Shown: positions 1-11,400 of the stretch, piece by piece
Layout: each line of letters begins with the position of its first letter
How positions within the stretch are numbered: position 1 is the first letter of the stretch
Origin: Skeletonema tropicum
Taxonomy: Eukaryota > Bacillariophyta > Thalassiosirophyceae > Thalassiosirales > Thalassiosiraceae
Assembly (NCBI GenBank): GCA_037178625.1
Contig: CM074127.1
Span: 2,232,001 to 2,296,000 of the forward strand
Reading direction: 5' to 3'
DNA length: 64,000 bases
Notes under the pieces: generated by a model
What the model was told of the DNA's origin: nothing
What the model saw: the letters and a program-made list of their open reading frames with translations, nothing else
Databases searched by the model: none
Position numbers and translations under genes: made by a program

Positions 1-2147
1 AGTCGTTGTGGAATACAATGGTGGTCACCTTTCAATGAGACACATGCATTACACCGCATGCAGTGACGATAATCAATTCCAAGGCCTTTTCCCGATCTGC
101 AGACGTTGCAGAAAGGGCAGTGATATATGCGCTTGTTCGCCGAATCGTCGTAAAAGTGGCAGATGTTACAACTATATCTGGCGAAGGACTTTCCTCCGGA
201 TGGACATTCTTGATTGACACATTTATCTCCCGCTGGTTGAAGGGCACCACATTGCATGCATAGGACTTCTATCACCTCGTACCTATCTAACGGAGAGTCT
301 TTATCTTTCGCAGCCATCTCGCGTGTTTGTTCGCAACAAAGGCGACACGTATATAGCCGACCTGAGGTTGGATGGCGTAGTTTGCACGATCGAGCATAAT
401 GAGGGCACCCGAGAATATGATTGATGCCGCCATCATGGTATGTCGGGGCAAGCTCGGAAGCAGAGAATAGTGGCACGGAGTTATTATTCGGATGAAACTT
501 GGTAGATTGAGGATCGCTTGTCCACACGAGTGATATTTCTCCGTCTGGCATCTTTTTGTAGTAGGATGACGGAGGAGTTTCTCTTCTCAAGCGTGCACTC
601 GCACCTGCCGAGGACATTGAGAATGACATGTGATGTGTTTGCTGAGTTGTTTGAACAACTGCTTCCGGCTGATGCCTGGCAGCAGTAGCGACTTGAGGTG
701 TTGTGATGTTACCAAGTTGTCCTGATGGAGCGTATTCAGAGAATCCCCTCAAAGCTCCTATTTCTTCCTCCCTCTTTCTTTTCGACAAGCGACAATTGCT
801 TTTCCACACGCTGTCTCGAAGGCCTTGTATTGTCAAGTTCTTCTGTTTTGTATCTAAATTAGGATTCGTTCCAATAGCTCTGATAAGCTTTTCTAATTCT
901 CCCGCGCTAGTGTATTTCTCCACTGTCTTCCCGCTCGCTTCACCTTCACTTGGTTCAAACGGTCCGGAGATGGGGGTAGCCGAAGCTACTGGCTGAGCAG
1001 AAGAACCACGAGGTAGCTGCGGACTCTTCATTTCTGACGAAAGCGCAATACTACTTGGCTTTGAGTCTTCAATTTTCTCTTCCTCCTCTTCATTCTGTTT
1101 GATTTTCTTCTTTGGAGGCATTTTTCCTCCCCCATCCTCACTTTCTCCCAATCCAGCCATCTTCAGCCAACGCTCAAAGAAGGTTCCAACCATTGCCTGT
1201 TTCATGTATTTGACCATATCGTCTCTGTCTTGCTCGTTCAGATTTTGAACCGCCATAGTAAGGATTTGTGACATTAGTTCCGATGAGCGCTTGCCCATAA
1301 TTTTCCCGACCAAATCATTAATCTCGGTCTTCGTCAAATACTGGGCTACCAAGGGCATACAATGAGTTTCCTCTTTGTCCAAATGGGCAATCAAGTGGTG
1401 CATCAAGTTCCCAGTACCCTCCAGCAAAAGTTCTGCAGTCTTTTGTAGAGAAACTTTGTTTGTTGTGTCAGTTTCTACACCAAGTACTGCAGCATGTTTC
1501 TTCCCGTATTCTTGCAGAATATTTCTCCGCTTTGAAAGTTCCTCGCGTAATTTAGACAACAGGTCGTTGATAGAGTTGAACATTTTTTCTTCATCTGCGT
1601 GATCTTCCTCATATTCTTCTTGCTCAATATGGTGAACGGTTACAGAATGTGATCGCTCACGCTGTTGTTGTTGTTGCTGCTGCTGTACTAGCGGCTGTTC
1701 AATATTTCCATCTATCACTCCTCCCCCTCTCGATCCTGCATCGTCAACTTCAAACGACGAGTCACAATCAAACGCGCGATTATTAGGAGTTTCCACTTGC
1801 TTCGCTTTCAGTGCTGGCCATATGAACTCATCTTCCGCAGATGAATGTGCTCTGAACACGCTCCAAATAACAGTGAATCGACCGGCTACACGACGTTCCA
1901 AATCAAGAATCCGGCACCCCTCATCAGATGATGTCGATTTTGTAACAATTATAGCCTCGCCGTCGCCACTGGTAGCAATTGAAATTTCTTTGCATAGCTC
2001 TGAAACGTCCTCCTTTAAAGCTGATAGCGCGCCCCGGAAACAATCGTGCAGATGAATGATTTCTACAAGAGCACAGTCGCCGAATAAGTCTTTGGCTCTT
2101 CGGGAGGACGTCCCTTTGTTATGCACGCTTGCAGCAGCCGACGCCAT
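1..2147 (-). CDS. Hemerythrin/CHY zinc-finger E3 ubiquitin ligase, BRUTUS-like (partial, 3' end off window)
   Basis: This frame is open from an ATG at 2147 to the window edge, giving at least 715 residues, with no intron seen. Two hemerythrin-like helical regions are visible. The first, near residues 25-105, has the HLHDCFRGAL and FRAHSSAEDEFIWP motifs. The second, near residues 235-340, has LMHHLIAHLDKEE and ends with FFERWLKMAGL. A poly-Gln run lies between them. A CHY zinc finger follows (GCPHYARSCKLRHP, then TCRLCCEQ), then the CTCHY finger (CPFCNVCRSGKGLGIDYRHC, CMRCNAC). The RING finger should lie just beyond base 1. In plants and green algae this architecture is an iron-binding ligase that controls iron-deficiency responses; that role here is inference. 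The CHY finger lacks usual His ligands (CRLCCEQ where CRxCHDE is usual). Confidence 0.85.
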   Translation of the reverse strand, partial: MASAAASVHNKGTSSRRAKDLFGDCALVEIIHLHDCFRGALSALKEDVSELCKEISIATSGDGEAIIVTKSTSSDEGCRILDLERRVAGRFTVIWSVFRAHSSAEDEFIWPALKAKQVETPNNRAFDCDSSFEVDDAGSRGGGVIDGNIEQPLVQQQQQQQQRERSHSVTVHHIEQEEYEEDHADEEKMFNSINDLLSKLREELSKRRNILQEYGKKHAAVLGVETDTTNKVSLQKTAELLLEGTGNLMHHLIAHLDKEETHCMPLVAQYLTKTEINDLVGKIMGKRSSELMSQILTMAVQNLNEQDRDDMVKYMKQAMVGTFFERWLKMAGLGESEDGGGKMPPKKKIKQNEEEEEKIEDSKPSSIALSSEMKSPQLPRGSSAQPVASATPISGPFEPSEGEASGKTVEKYTSAGELEKLIRAIGTNPNLDTKQKNLTIQGLRDSVWKSNCRLSKRKREEEIGALRGFSEYAPSGQLGNITTPQVATAARHQPEAVVQTTQQTHHMSFSMSSAGASARLRRETPPSSYYKKMPDGEISLVWTSDPQSTKFHPNNNSVPLFSASELAPTYHDGGINHILGCPHYARSCKLRHPTSGRLYTCRLCCEQTREMAAKDKDSPLDRYEVIEVLCMQCGALQPAGDKCVNQECPSGGKSFARYSCNICHFYDDSANKRIYHCPFCNVCRSGKGLGIDYRHCMRCNACVSLKGDHHCIPQR

Positions 2148-3521
2148 GGTTCTCTTCTAAACACAAAATACTTTATTTAATTGCTCAAGTGTAAAAATGT
2201 GGCTGGATAATAGATAGTGCGCGGATAATAGTGTTCGTGATGTGTCGCTTGTAATTTTTTATTCTTGGGCGGTAAAAAGAACGAGATTTGTAACTACTTC
2301 TTGCCGCGACGGATGGAGCTAGATTACACTGATTTTCTGGCCGGCAACGTCACAATTACACGGGCTACACCGGAAGTTAGGAAGGTGATAATTCGATGAT
2401 GTAGTTATGATGATGTGTAGAAGAAGAAGTAGCGTATGATGTACTTAGTGTGAAGCAACTCGACCACGAACCAGACTGCTATAATTCACGTTTTTTGACC
2501 CCTGTAGACTGATGTCATTCCATGCTTGCAACTTGCAATGCATGCGCTTGCGCGCGCTTGGCGTTTGCGCAGTGCGCAGTCTTATTTATGACAGAGGGCA
2601 CGGGAAACGGGGGCGGCAAGTAAAAGTAGTATCCAACGCTTTTCGGATATATTGCGGATATTTTACATCCAAAAATGACGTAATTTTCTTACATACTTAA
2701 GTAGCGGTGGCTCCTCAATCCTATGTATGTGGGTACCTGCATCCTCGAGGAGTCCCCAAACAAGGAATACGGATATTATTTGGATATTTTTGAACGCTTC
2801 ACGGATACATATACTTTGAAACAGCGCTCGGTGGCGCTCGGGCGGTGGCGCTCGGTGGCGCTAGGGTTTTTGAGTGTTGTGTGTTGTCCCCGCCCGTCAC
2901 TGATACGTGATACGTGACGCTTACTGTTGTACCCTTGTGACTGTGATACAGTGATACAATGATTATCATTGAAATTCAACGAAGGTTCACATTTCTTTCG
3001 TTAATACTTAGGAGCACTACTTATGAGCCAAAGAGGAACGCATCAATCAACATAAGCATAGCAAGGACGGATCGTTACAATTACATAAAACTTGGACTTG
3101 GACGTCGTTCTTCCTCATCAGCCTGGATGGTGGGTGTTCGGTGTAACTAGAAATTATGCATCGCTGTCAGAAAATATTTCATTGGCCTTAATTTACGATG
3201 CGCGTGGCCCTATCCGCTATACAATTCACTATTCTCGTACAAAACTGATTCAAACCTTGCTCGGAACTCTGCAGAATGGAACTCCTCCGCCCTGTCTCCC
3301 GAAGCTGTACTCTTGGCTCCAAAACTCGCTTACAACACGACATCATTTGATGGTAAAGTTACCATGGCCTTAGCCTCGTCATGCTAGTGGATGCACCATT
3401 AAGGCGTCTTTTGGCCAACTGGAGAGCTTGCCATGAGTCGAGTGTGGGGTGTTCGTCCATGATTTGTGACGCCACAATTACTTCCTGGTCAAAACTCACA
3501 CTCACAGCTGAGTTCGGTTGG
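2148..3521. other. Intergenic region without recognised gene
   Basis: No ORF here looks like a known protein. It is the upstream region of the E3 ligase and the downstream region of the HSF gene. A short direct repeat of the GGTGGCGCTCGG type lies at about 2827-2866. Short ATACGTG/GTGATAC tandem motifs lie at about 2905-2960. The part at 3359-3521 carries a coding-like frame discussed with the HSF gene. Confidence 0.5.
2826..2868. repeat. Short GGTGGCGCTC direct repeats
   Basis: Three near-identical copies of (C)GGTGGCGCTCGG/GTGGCGCTAGG stand in tandem within about 40 bp of non-coding sequence. No function can be assigned. Confidence 0.6.
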
Positions 3522-4637
3522 CTAAGAGTTGTGCTGTAGTTTTGATTGGTATGCCAAGCTGCTGCTGCTTCCGCTGCTGGGGATGCATGGAATACCTTGC
3601 TGGTCTTTGTTGCTGAACCCATCATACTGCACCCCAGGCTTTTCTCTTGGATTCGTCAACATCATCGGCTCTAACCCATTGTAATGATGGTTAGGCTGTG
3701 AACTATAGCCTAGATTTGCACCTTCCCCTGTGACAGCATTGAAGAAAAAACTACCATCACTCCTGATGCGATTACTATGATAAATTCCCTGGTGATTGAG
3801 AAGATGGATTGCCATGACACCTCCTGCATTTGGTGCAGCACCAACTTCAACTTTTCCAGCATCTAAGGAAGATGTGAACGCGGTGGAAGCAAGTGGTGGT
3901 CTTTTGACAATGGAGCGCATGCCACGACATTTCTTCGGGTCACCTCGTATAAATTTCTTGTGAGAGAATACCATCACATCGGAGGCATTTTTCTCGACTT
4001 GACGGAATCCCCACCTGTGGAGTTGGTATCGTGAAAGTGGGGTGAGTTTGGAACGCAGGAGGAATCCACACACGTTATCATGCTGAGGATAGGATTTCTA
4101 AGACAATGAATAAGGCTGTTGATCGAGATGTACTTACCTGTAGAGTTTACGAACAAAACTCATGAACTTGCAGTTGTTGCTGAAGTATTTGGTCAAGACA
4201 CATGTCTCCACGGTGCGTCTGTCACGGAGGATGAATTTGTCTCCTGTGGGAAGCCATTCCAGAGCCTTATATCCATTTATGGTAGCGGCGTTTTCATCGA
4301 CCGATTCGTTCTCGATCAAGTCCATCAGTTGTAAAGGGAAGGGTATCAATTGTTTTTGATGTTCATACCGGATAGAATGGTCTTCATCTTCGTTCCTGTA
4401 CGAATCAGTGACTGTGCTGCACTCCGTGTCACTTGTGTTGCATTCTTCCGTGTCGTTGCTTACTTTCAGAGCAGCATCAGTCCCATCATGGGCGGAATTT
4501 ATTTTCATCCCTCTTACTTCAACCACACTACTGCGAGCTAACCATGACTCTCCAGCACCAGCACTGTTTGAGTTTGAATGACTCTTAGTTCCGTCTTCTT
4601 CTCCCGCGTTGAATTTGAAGGATGCTGTTGAACACAT
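3522..4637 (-). CDS. Heat-shock-factor-type DNA-binding protein (HSF)
   Basis: Two exons, 4637-4138 and 4014-3522, with a 123-bp GT-AG intron at 4015-4137. They encode 330 residues. An HSF winged-helix domain spans about residues 98-190: FPLQLMDLIENES, then ALEWLPTGDKFILRD, then TKYFSNNCKFMSFVRKLYRW, with the intron splitting the LYR/WGFRQV codon run exactly where the family motif continues. HSFs bind heat-shock-type promoter elements in the nucleus, and diatoms have a greatly expanded HSF family. No classical HR-A/B coiled coil follows, so the target is unknown. A TTG nine bases upstream extends the frame; the first ATG, at 4637, is preferred. A second coding-like frame overlaps the 3' end (3625-3359), so the true C-terminus may differ. 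Confidence 0.85.
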
Positions 4638-5264
4638 GATGGACAATGATAATATTCGTGCATGTGAGGAAGAGGTATGGAAGATTGTTTACACCGCACG
4701 CACGGTCATGAACAACCACAGCAAAGTCAGATCACTACGTAAAGGAAGGATAAGGTGCGTCGATCCTCCGACCGACCTTCACACTTCCCACAACGAAAGA
4801 TTGTTAAAGATAAACAGAGATGACGCGTGCGGTACACCACTACCAGGGGACGGACAATTGGTAAAGTATTAGAGTCCTAATGTTTCCATACTAAATCTTT
4901 CTAGCGACACTAAATATGAAGTAATTGGCTGAGCTCTGGGACGGTACATTAATCCATTGGGACGGGGTGAGAAAGTCAGTGTTACAATTAGCACGTTTCA
5001 TAGATACTTCAAGTAGTATGACGTGTGTATTCTCATTTTACGACTAACCTGGCGGATGTCGGACCGATCAAGAACCGATCCGGACATGATTGCAGATCCC
5101 GCCACAAAAAACGGCTCTCCAATCTTTCCGTCGATCCACGCACCGCCACGAGCGCGCGATGCCAATGGCCACCGACCACAAAACCACAAATAATATCCTG
5201 AGAATACTCTCTACTACACAATATTATTGTTTACAGCACTATCACATCAGCATTATAATAAATC
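4638..5264. promoter_or_regulatory. Divergent intergenic region between HSF and tail-anchored protein genes
   Basis: 627 bp separate the two divergent start codons and should hold both promoters. No gene, RNA or clear repeat was seen. Confidence 0.4.
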
Positions 5265-6260
5265 ATGAGTTGTAATACTGACGATAAATCTGCCATGGAG
5301 AAGTCACGGTTGGAAGTGATGGAGTGCGAAAAAGAAATCCAATCCATCAAGTCTTCTCTGAAATCTATCACCAGCAGCGGCAATAATTCGCTACAAGTAT
5401 CAGTGCACAAGATAGCTGCCAGTGGAGAAGACTCGACCGCCCCCGGTACATTTAAAATTCATCTTTCTTCGCCCATTGAGGAGCGCACCATTACAAAAAT
5501 ATTTGATCCTCTTGATCCTGCTGCCGAGGGGAGCATTGTGTCTTTTGAGCAGGTGGAAACTTCGAATGCGCTTTTGACGATTGAAGCATTTTCCAACAAT
5601 GGTGATGATTTGGTAAAAGTGGGGACATCTGCTGCCCATGATCTATTGCCGCTGTGCCAAGATCTAGACGCTGGTGGAGATAAGATTTCATCAACTGTGG
5701 AAATAGCAATTGTTGCTGAAACAAATGAAGAATCATCTGATAAACCTGCACTTGAAAATCAAGAATCAGATGAATGGGAGGATGCCGTTGATGAAGAGAA
5801 GGATGATGAGAAGGGTGATGATGCTGCTGGTGAAACTAAGGAGACGAAGCTGCAGCTCCCCCTCTGCACCCTTTCTGTTCAACTTGAGTATACACCTTCT
5901 GCAAATGACAAACGTGATTCTTTTTATGAAAAGCTCAACGAGGTGAGCAAGCGTAAGGCTGCAGCCATTGAAAAGTTACGCCAAAGTGCGGCTGCGGTGA
6001 ACCGTGCAAAGATTGCTGAATCGGATGAAGGCAAAGGAAAGGGAGGAGGTAGTGTCGTAAAGGCTGGTTTCTTGAACAAATCCAAACCAGCTGAGGCAAA
6101 GGCAGTGCCCTTTTGGAAGCGATGGTATGAAAAAACAATTGGGCCAAAATCGATGCTGTGGGTGGTGGGCCCCATTGCCAAAAACTACGTCATATTCATT
6201 GGATGCTCTGTATTTTTCCATTACAAAGGTGATTTACTTGCGTTACCTCCTCCTGTGTGA
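5265..6260 (+). CDS. Acidic protein with C-terminal membrane anchor, unknown function
   Basis: Single exon, 331 residues, starting at an ATG just after an A-rich leader. The N-terminus (about 1-45) is a short charged coiled coil. Residues about 45-210 resemble a beta-rich, C2-like fold only loosely. An acidic stretch lies at about 165-190 (EWEDAVDEEKDDEKGDDA). Residues about 220-250 form a second basic helix. Near the end, LWVVGPIAKNYVIFIGCSVFFHY is a single hydrophobic segment preceded by a basic patch (FWKRWYEKTIGPK), typical of a tail-anchored membrane protein. I do not recognise the family. Confidence 0.75.
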   Translation: MSCNTDDKSAMEKSRLEVMECEKEIQSIKSSLKSITSSGNNSLQVSVHKIAASGEDSTAPGTFKIHLSSPIEERTITKIFDPLDPAAEGSIVSFEQVETSNALLTIEAFSNNGDDLVKVGTSAAHDLLPLCQDLDAGGDKISSTVEIAIVAETNEESSDKPALENQESDEWEDAVDEEKDDEKGDDAAGETKETKLQLPLCTLSVQLEYTPSANDKRDSFYEKLNEVSKRKAAAIEKLRQSAAAVNRAKIAESDEGKGKGGGSVVKAGFLNKSKPAEAKAVPFWKRWYEKTIGPKSMLWVVGPIAKNYVIFIGCSVFFHYKGDLLALPPPV

Positions 6261-6690
6261 GGCTTTTTTATGAAGATTATTGGTGATCCATGAATTGTTG
6301 AGTGATGTTTACTTTATTTCAGCAGATCCCAGATAAAATAATGATCAAATGTCAAGTACTGTGATACAAGCTTGCAACTGCACCAACACAATGTGATTGA
6401 TCGCAAGAAACCACAGTTCAAAAAATGAAACTACTACATTTCATCAATTAATAGAGAAGTATCTAGAGTAGTAACTGTGGAAAAGTCAGCATTCAGCAAA
6501 ACTCAAGCTTTAAGTTATGAGAAGTACGTGTCATTTGACATGGTACTCTTAAAGGGTTATATGATGACTACTTCGATTCAGCGAAGAGGTAAGTCATTTA
6601 CTGAAGGCGGCCGATATGATGGAAAGGTCCCGTCTTCCCATCCTGGGGCTGGATCTCCTCCTACCTTTCAACGTTCATGCTATCAGCAAT
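6261..6690. other. Intergenic region between convergent genes
   Basis: 430 bp between the convergent tail-anchored-protein and Lhcf genes, serving as 3' flank for both. It is AT-rich. No gene or repeat recognised. Confidence 0.5.
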
Positions 6691-6841
6691 TTATTGAAGG
6701 TGTCCAATGATGGGGAGGTCGGGGTCGTATCCAAGGGGCTGGATCTCCTCGTGGACCATAAGTCCGAGGATTCCGAACATAGCGGCACGGCCGTTGTTGA
6801 GCTCGATGGCACGCTTCTGAAGCTTGGTCTCTTCATCAAAG

Positions 6842-6903
<62 letters not shown>

Positions 6904-7117
6904 TGGAACATCACGCATGAAGGCAATCTCCAACCATCCAATGAAGGCGATGATCTGGCCTTGTCCCTCGAAGGGGATGGCATCAGGTCCGATCAAGGCG
7001 GCAACTCCGTTGGGGAAAGAGTCGAAGGAGTTTCCAGCGTAGTCGATGTTTCCGGGAAGGTGGATTCCGGCACGGGTGACGATCTGGCCAAGGAAGGCAA
7101 GCTGAGCGATACGTCCA

Positions 7118-7152
<35 letters not shown>

Positions 7153-7161
7153 TTCCTGGGA

Positions 7162-7208
<47 letters not shown>

Positions 7209-7323
7209 GCTGGGCACCAAGCTCATCCTCGAAGGCGTTCAAGGAGGTGGTGGCGGCCTTGTTTTGGGCAGGGGCGAAAGCAGCGGCAGAGCCGATAAGG
7301 GCAGCGATGATGGCGGACTTCAT
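6691..7323 (-). CDS. Fucoxanthin-chlorophyll a/c-binding light-harvesting protein (Lhcf type)
   Basis: 210 residues in one exon. The ATG at 7323 (MKSAIIAALIGSAAAFAP) is chosen because it starts a signal peptide with the AxA-FAP cleavage motif of diatom plastid import. Upstream in-frame codons add only a non-homologous extension. The chlorophyll-binding helix motifs are present: RLRYVEIKHGRIAQLAFLG (helix B, Glu/His ligands), a middle helix around GQGQIIAFIGWLEIAF, and RAIELNNGRAAMFGILGLM (third helix, Glu-Asn/Arg). Length and order fit a thylakoid FCP antenna subunit that binds chlorophyll a, chlorophyll c and fucoxanthin. Codon use is strongly biased (AAG, GTC, ATC), as expected for a highly expressed gene. 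A foldback element lies about 210 bp upstream of the start. Confidence 0.95.
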
Positions 7324-7533
7324 GGTGATAATGTAGAACAAATGAAATTGTGAGATGTTGAAAATGAAGTCGATCGGAATGCAAAAGTGCCAAAAAAGAT
7401 ATCTTCATCCACCTTCAACTTGAGAAGAACAGGGGAAGGAGACGTGAGGAGGTTTCTCTCTCCTCTCTCCTCTGCCTTTCTTCTTTCTCTCTCTTTGTCT
7501 TGGAAATTGGCACTTACAAGGGACCTACCTACA
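7324..7533 (-). promoter_or_regulatory. Probable promoter and leader of the Lhcf gene
   Basis: This stretch lies between the Lhcf start and the foldback element. It contains a polypurine/polypyrimidine block at about 7430-7500 (CTCTCTCCTCTCTCC type). It must hold the core promoter unless transcription starts inside the transposon. No light-response element was identified with confidence. Confidence 0.4.
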
Positions 7534-7535
7534 TA

Positions 7536-8214
7536 CCGCGAACTATACCCCCCCCTGGGTATAAAAATTTTGGCTAGCCTGCTCTAGGTGGGTATAACTT
7601 GAGTTTTCACCCAAGAGACCCCGCCACCCCTCCACCCACGACATACATCATGATGTTGTGTGTTGATGCAGTGCTGGATCGAATCACGGGAACCTGGGGT
7701 TGACATTGGCTGCTTTTTGTTAGCAGCCGATTAGTCAAGAGGCGTGCAGGAGTTTTAAGTCGTGTTTCTTGTAATCGAGACGCCTGTGCCTCGAAACTTG
7801 ATGCCACCCCCAAAACTTGCCGCCACCGCCACGAGTGACACGCTGCTTGACCGCGCACCGTGCGTAGGTTGGCCGATCTGTGGCGGTGGCATCAAGTTTT
7901 GGGGGTGGCATCAAGTTTCGAGGCACAGACATCTCGATTACAAGAAACACGACTTAAAACTCCTGCACGCCTCTTGACGATTCTCTCAGCAAGACGTGTC
8001 AACCCCAGGTTTCCGTGATCGAATTGAGCAGTCGTTGGATCTTGTTGCGATGATATACGAAGGTTGACTCTACTAACCTCGAGGTGAACACAATCAAGTG
8101 CAGCAACTTGAGCCCGCTACTCTAGTTGAATCCGGAGGAGGTGGGTATAAATATTTTGGCTAGGCTGTGATTTGGAGAGTGGGTATAAGCCGAGTAGGTG
8201 GGTATAGTTCGCGG
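7536..8214. mobile_element. Non-autonomous foldback/MITE-like DNA transposon
   Basis: A 679-bp non-coding element. Its ends are a 15-bp perfect terminal inverted repeat (CCGCGAACTATACCC at 7536 and its complement ending at 8214), flanked by TA on both sides (7534-7535 and 8215-8216), as in Tc1/mariner-type insertions. Inside are two 99-bp arms in inverted orientation, 7734-7832 and 7880-7978, matching at about 95 of 99 positions around a 47-bp loop. A further pair lies at 7683-7705 and 7997-8019. Near both ends the GGTGGGTATA motif recurs, and a GGGTATAAAAATTTTGGCTAG block occurs in the same orientation at 7557 and 8142. No transposase is encoded. Superfamily assignment is inference from the TA flanks. 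Confidence 0.8.
7734..7978. repeat. Long inverted repeat (99-bp arms, 47-bp spacer)
   Basis: Arms 7734-7832 and 7880-7978 are reverse complements with four mismatches by eye, so a transcript would fold into a long hairpin. It sits in the centre of the foldback element. Confidence 0.9.
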
Positions 8215-8434
8215 TAGGTCTATCAATCTATCCCCTGTACTGCGATCTCCTCACTACTTGTTACTTCTATGTATGTACCTATGCGGTCATGATCTCATGA
8301 TGATCCTTCCTCTTCCTCAATAAGTACTTTTCTTCTACTTTCATCTTCAACGAACATAATTGACTACGTCTCATCAATTATAATAATAACTTAGAAAATT
8401 ACTAAACTAAACTACGATACACAGTGAGTGGAAA

Positions 8435-11400
8435 TTACCGAGGATCAAGACGTTTATGAATTGCATCAAGTCGACTTTCATACTCTTCACGCCAAGCACG
8501 AGCGGAATTTGAAAACACATCAGCAATATCGGAGAGGTTATCAAGATCATCAGGCATTGTAATACTATCGCCTCCCCCGTCATGTTCCTGTGCAGGTATC
8601 GATCTTTCCGCCACTAAATCATTCGTTGTGAAACTTACAACTCTGTTAGCAAGTGAGCGTGTTGAGCCTTCGGCATTTGCAGCTGCGATGGCAGCGTTGG
8701 CTCGTCTCGTGCCAAATGAACGTGCGGGAGCTACGGCTGCTGTTGACAAAATTGATGGCCCCAAACTTGCGCTTGCAACACTTTGAAGAGTTTCTGTAGC
8801 TGTAGCTGCGCTTTGCACAGTCAGTGGGCTTTGATCTCTACTCCGAGGTCGATCATCTGATATGTTACCATTTTGATCTTCAATATTTTCAGCGAGAGCA
8901 TCTTCTTCCGATGCGGATGCACGCGATGGAATTCGTGCTATTCCGACACTCGTGTCTCCTCGAGTAGTAGCAGTCACTACTGTTGATGCCATAGTAGCGC
9001 TAGTTACACTTGTAGGCAAACTTGAGTTCCCATCCGTGTCACCTCGGGTTGCTCGGGTTGATATACCTTGGTCGTTACTTCCAACGACCGGGATGGGGTT
9101 CAGAAGAATTGACTCTAAGTTGGTTATTTGATTTCTTGATCCATGAGTCGGGGTTGATTGGGATCCGTCGTTGTCGTCTCCTTCATCTTCGACATCCCCG
9201 TCCTCACTTCCGCCGGTATTCAGTGCATGATCCATGTGGCTAAAACCTTCCTCGGGGAAACTCATGGCTGTTACACCACTTGCCACACTGGCGCCAGACC
9301 GAGTTACCACAGCAATGTTGGTTGGGCCTCCTCTGTTACCTCCTCCTCCATGAGAGAGCTGTCCCACTGATGAGCTACGAGTAGCGCGAGGTGTCAAGTC
9401 TAACTCTTCAAAACTATCAGCTTCTTCGTCACTTTGGTTCGGCGTCGTAGGTGCTGCAGCAATCGGAGGTAGTCGATCCATTGTGACACCCGCGTTGCTT
9501 ACGTGGCGAGGCTGCCGATGACTTGCAATTTTAGCTTCTAGGCGGAGAACCTTCAATTCCATCGCAACCTTATAATATCAAAACAGTGAATAAGTTCGGA
9601 AGAGGGTATGTAGGGAAAAACTAAAAATAGATAAATCGCCTCACTCACCATGGATTCGCTCTGCATTAAAAGTTGCGAGTGCAGTCTTGCTTCTAACGCA
9701 GTCCTCCTCGCTTGTTCTTGCTGCATAAGATGCAAGACTCTTTCAGAATCACGCCGATTTGCTTCACGGAGTTCCCCGATTCGATAGTCTACATGGAATC
9801 TCAGGTCGGTGATTGCGCGGAGAACGTGAGCATTCGAGACGTGAGCAGGCACATCATCAGCACCACCTGTAGGAGGCACAGCAATCGGACTTTCACGTTT
9901 GAAGCTGTGGCGACTTTCCTTTAAAATACCTGTCGTTGGTCGAGATGATGTCGAACTAGACATGACTTCGTCATTAACAGAGTGATCAGAATGTCTGAGT
10001 TCATCATTCTGGTAAGTGTTATTGGGTGCGCCTCCTGCTGTTGTTAATGTTGCAAAAGTTGTCGCAGTCATGTCATCTCCCGCTTTCAAGGCAGCATCGG
10101 TTCTCCCAGAAAGAGAAACAGAGCTTGTTCTGTCTGCAAAAGAAGGAATTCTATCAACGAGCGTGTTACCCGCACGGTCCTGAGGAAATGCATCGCCCGC
10201 TGTCGTCATGGTCGCAAACGAGGCGGTTGAACGATCATCATTTATACGCACAGCTTGATTCGTCACTCCCGACAAGACCGATCTTCCAGATCCACCAGCA
10301 AAGGTTGGAATTTTGTCAACAACCTCTTGTATACCACGTTCAGTGAAAGCAGTAGCATTTGTTGTGAAGGTAGTGATAGATCTCTCGTCTTGGACAGCAT
10401 TACTTGTGCGCACAGACCTCTGAGATTCGTGTCCTGTCCCTTGATGGGATGGGACATGATCAACAACGTTGCCAGTAATTTGACCTCTCATGGTATTCAT
10501 AGTTGCCCAAGTTGCTACTGATTCATTTTCACCCATTAGTATAGTATCACTAGTGACTACCGACGTGTCAGTTCTTTCGTTGAAAGATGGAATATTGTCT
10601 ACAATGTTTGATGTCTCTCTGCCGTAACCTGCAGTTGTCATTGTGGCAAATGTGACGACAGATTGATCATCAGGTGCCCTAACAGCTTGTTCAGTATCCC
10701 CAGATATTGAAGGTGCAGACGAGTTGTAGAAGGAAGGCACCCTGTCTACTGCGTAAGGAGCGGGGGTCCGAGCTCCTGCTGTTGCCATTGTGTTCCAGGT
10801 GACCGCTGATTGGTCGTCCCTATCTCTGATTGCATGATTGGTTGTTCCGGATAAAATTGATGAATCCGTTTTTCCTGTTAAAGCGGGCGTTTTATCGACA
10901 ACATGTTCGTTTGTATGGCCAGCGACAGCTGATGTTGTCATCGTTGCCCACGTAGCTACAGATTGGTCATCGTTGACACGAACCGCATGATTTGTAGTCA
11001 CTGACGCGGCAGAAGAAACAACGTTGGATGATGGAACCTTGTCAACTCCAGCTGTAGTCATCGTTGCGAAGGTGGTGACAGATGCCTCCTCTCCCGTTCG
11101 TACAGAGTGGTTTGTAGTGCCCGAAGCGACAGATGCAGTGGCCTCGGGGATTGTGTCCACAACGGATCGGTCTAGCTCATCAAATTCATACTCACCATCA
11201 GAAAATAGACGCGGCCGCTGCTCTTGATCAGCGGCAACAGCTTCAGGTTCGTACATACTTGCCATATCGCCCGCTGTCGTCATGGTGGCAAATGAGGCGG
11301 TTGAACGATCATCATATATACGCACAGCTTGATTCGTCACTCCCGACAAGACCGATCTTCCAGATCCACCAGCAAAAGTTGGTATGTTGTCAACAACCTC

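Noticed and set aside
6616..7353. 245-codon plus-strand ORF opposite the Lhcf gene
   Set aside because: It is the antisense of the Lhcf coding sequence; low-complexity Gly/Glu/Ser/Val composition comes from the biased codons of the real gene.
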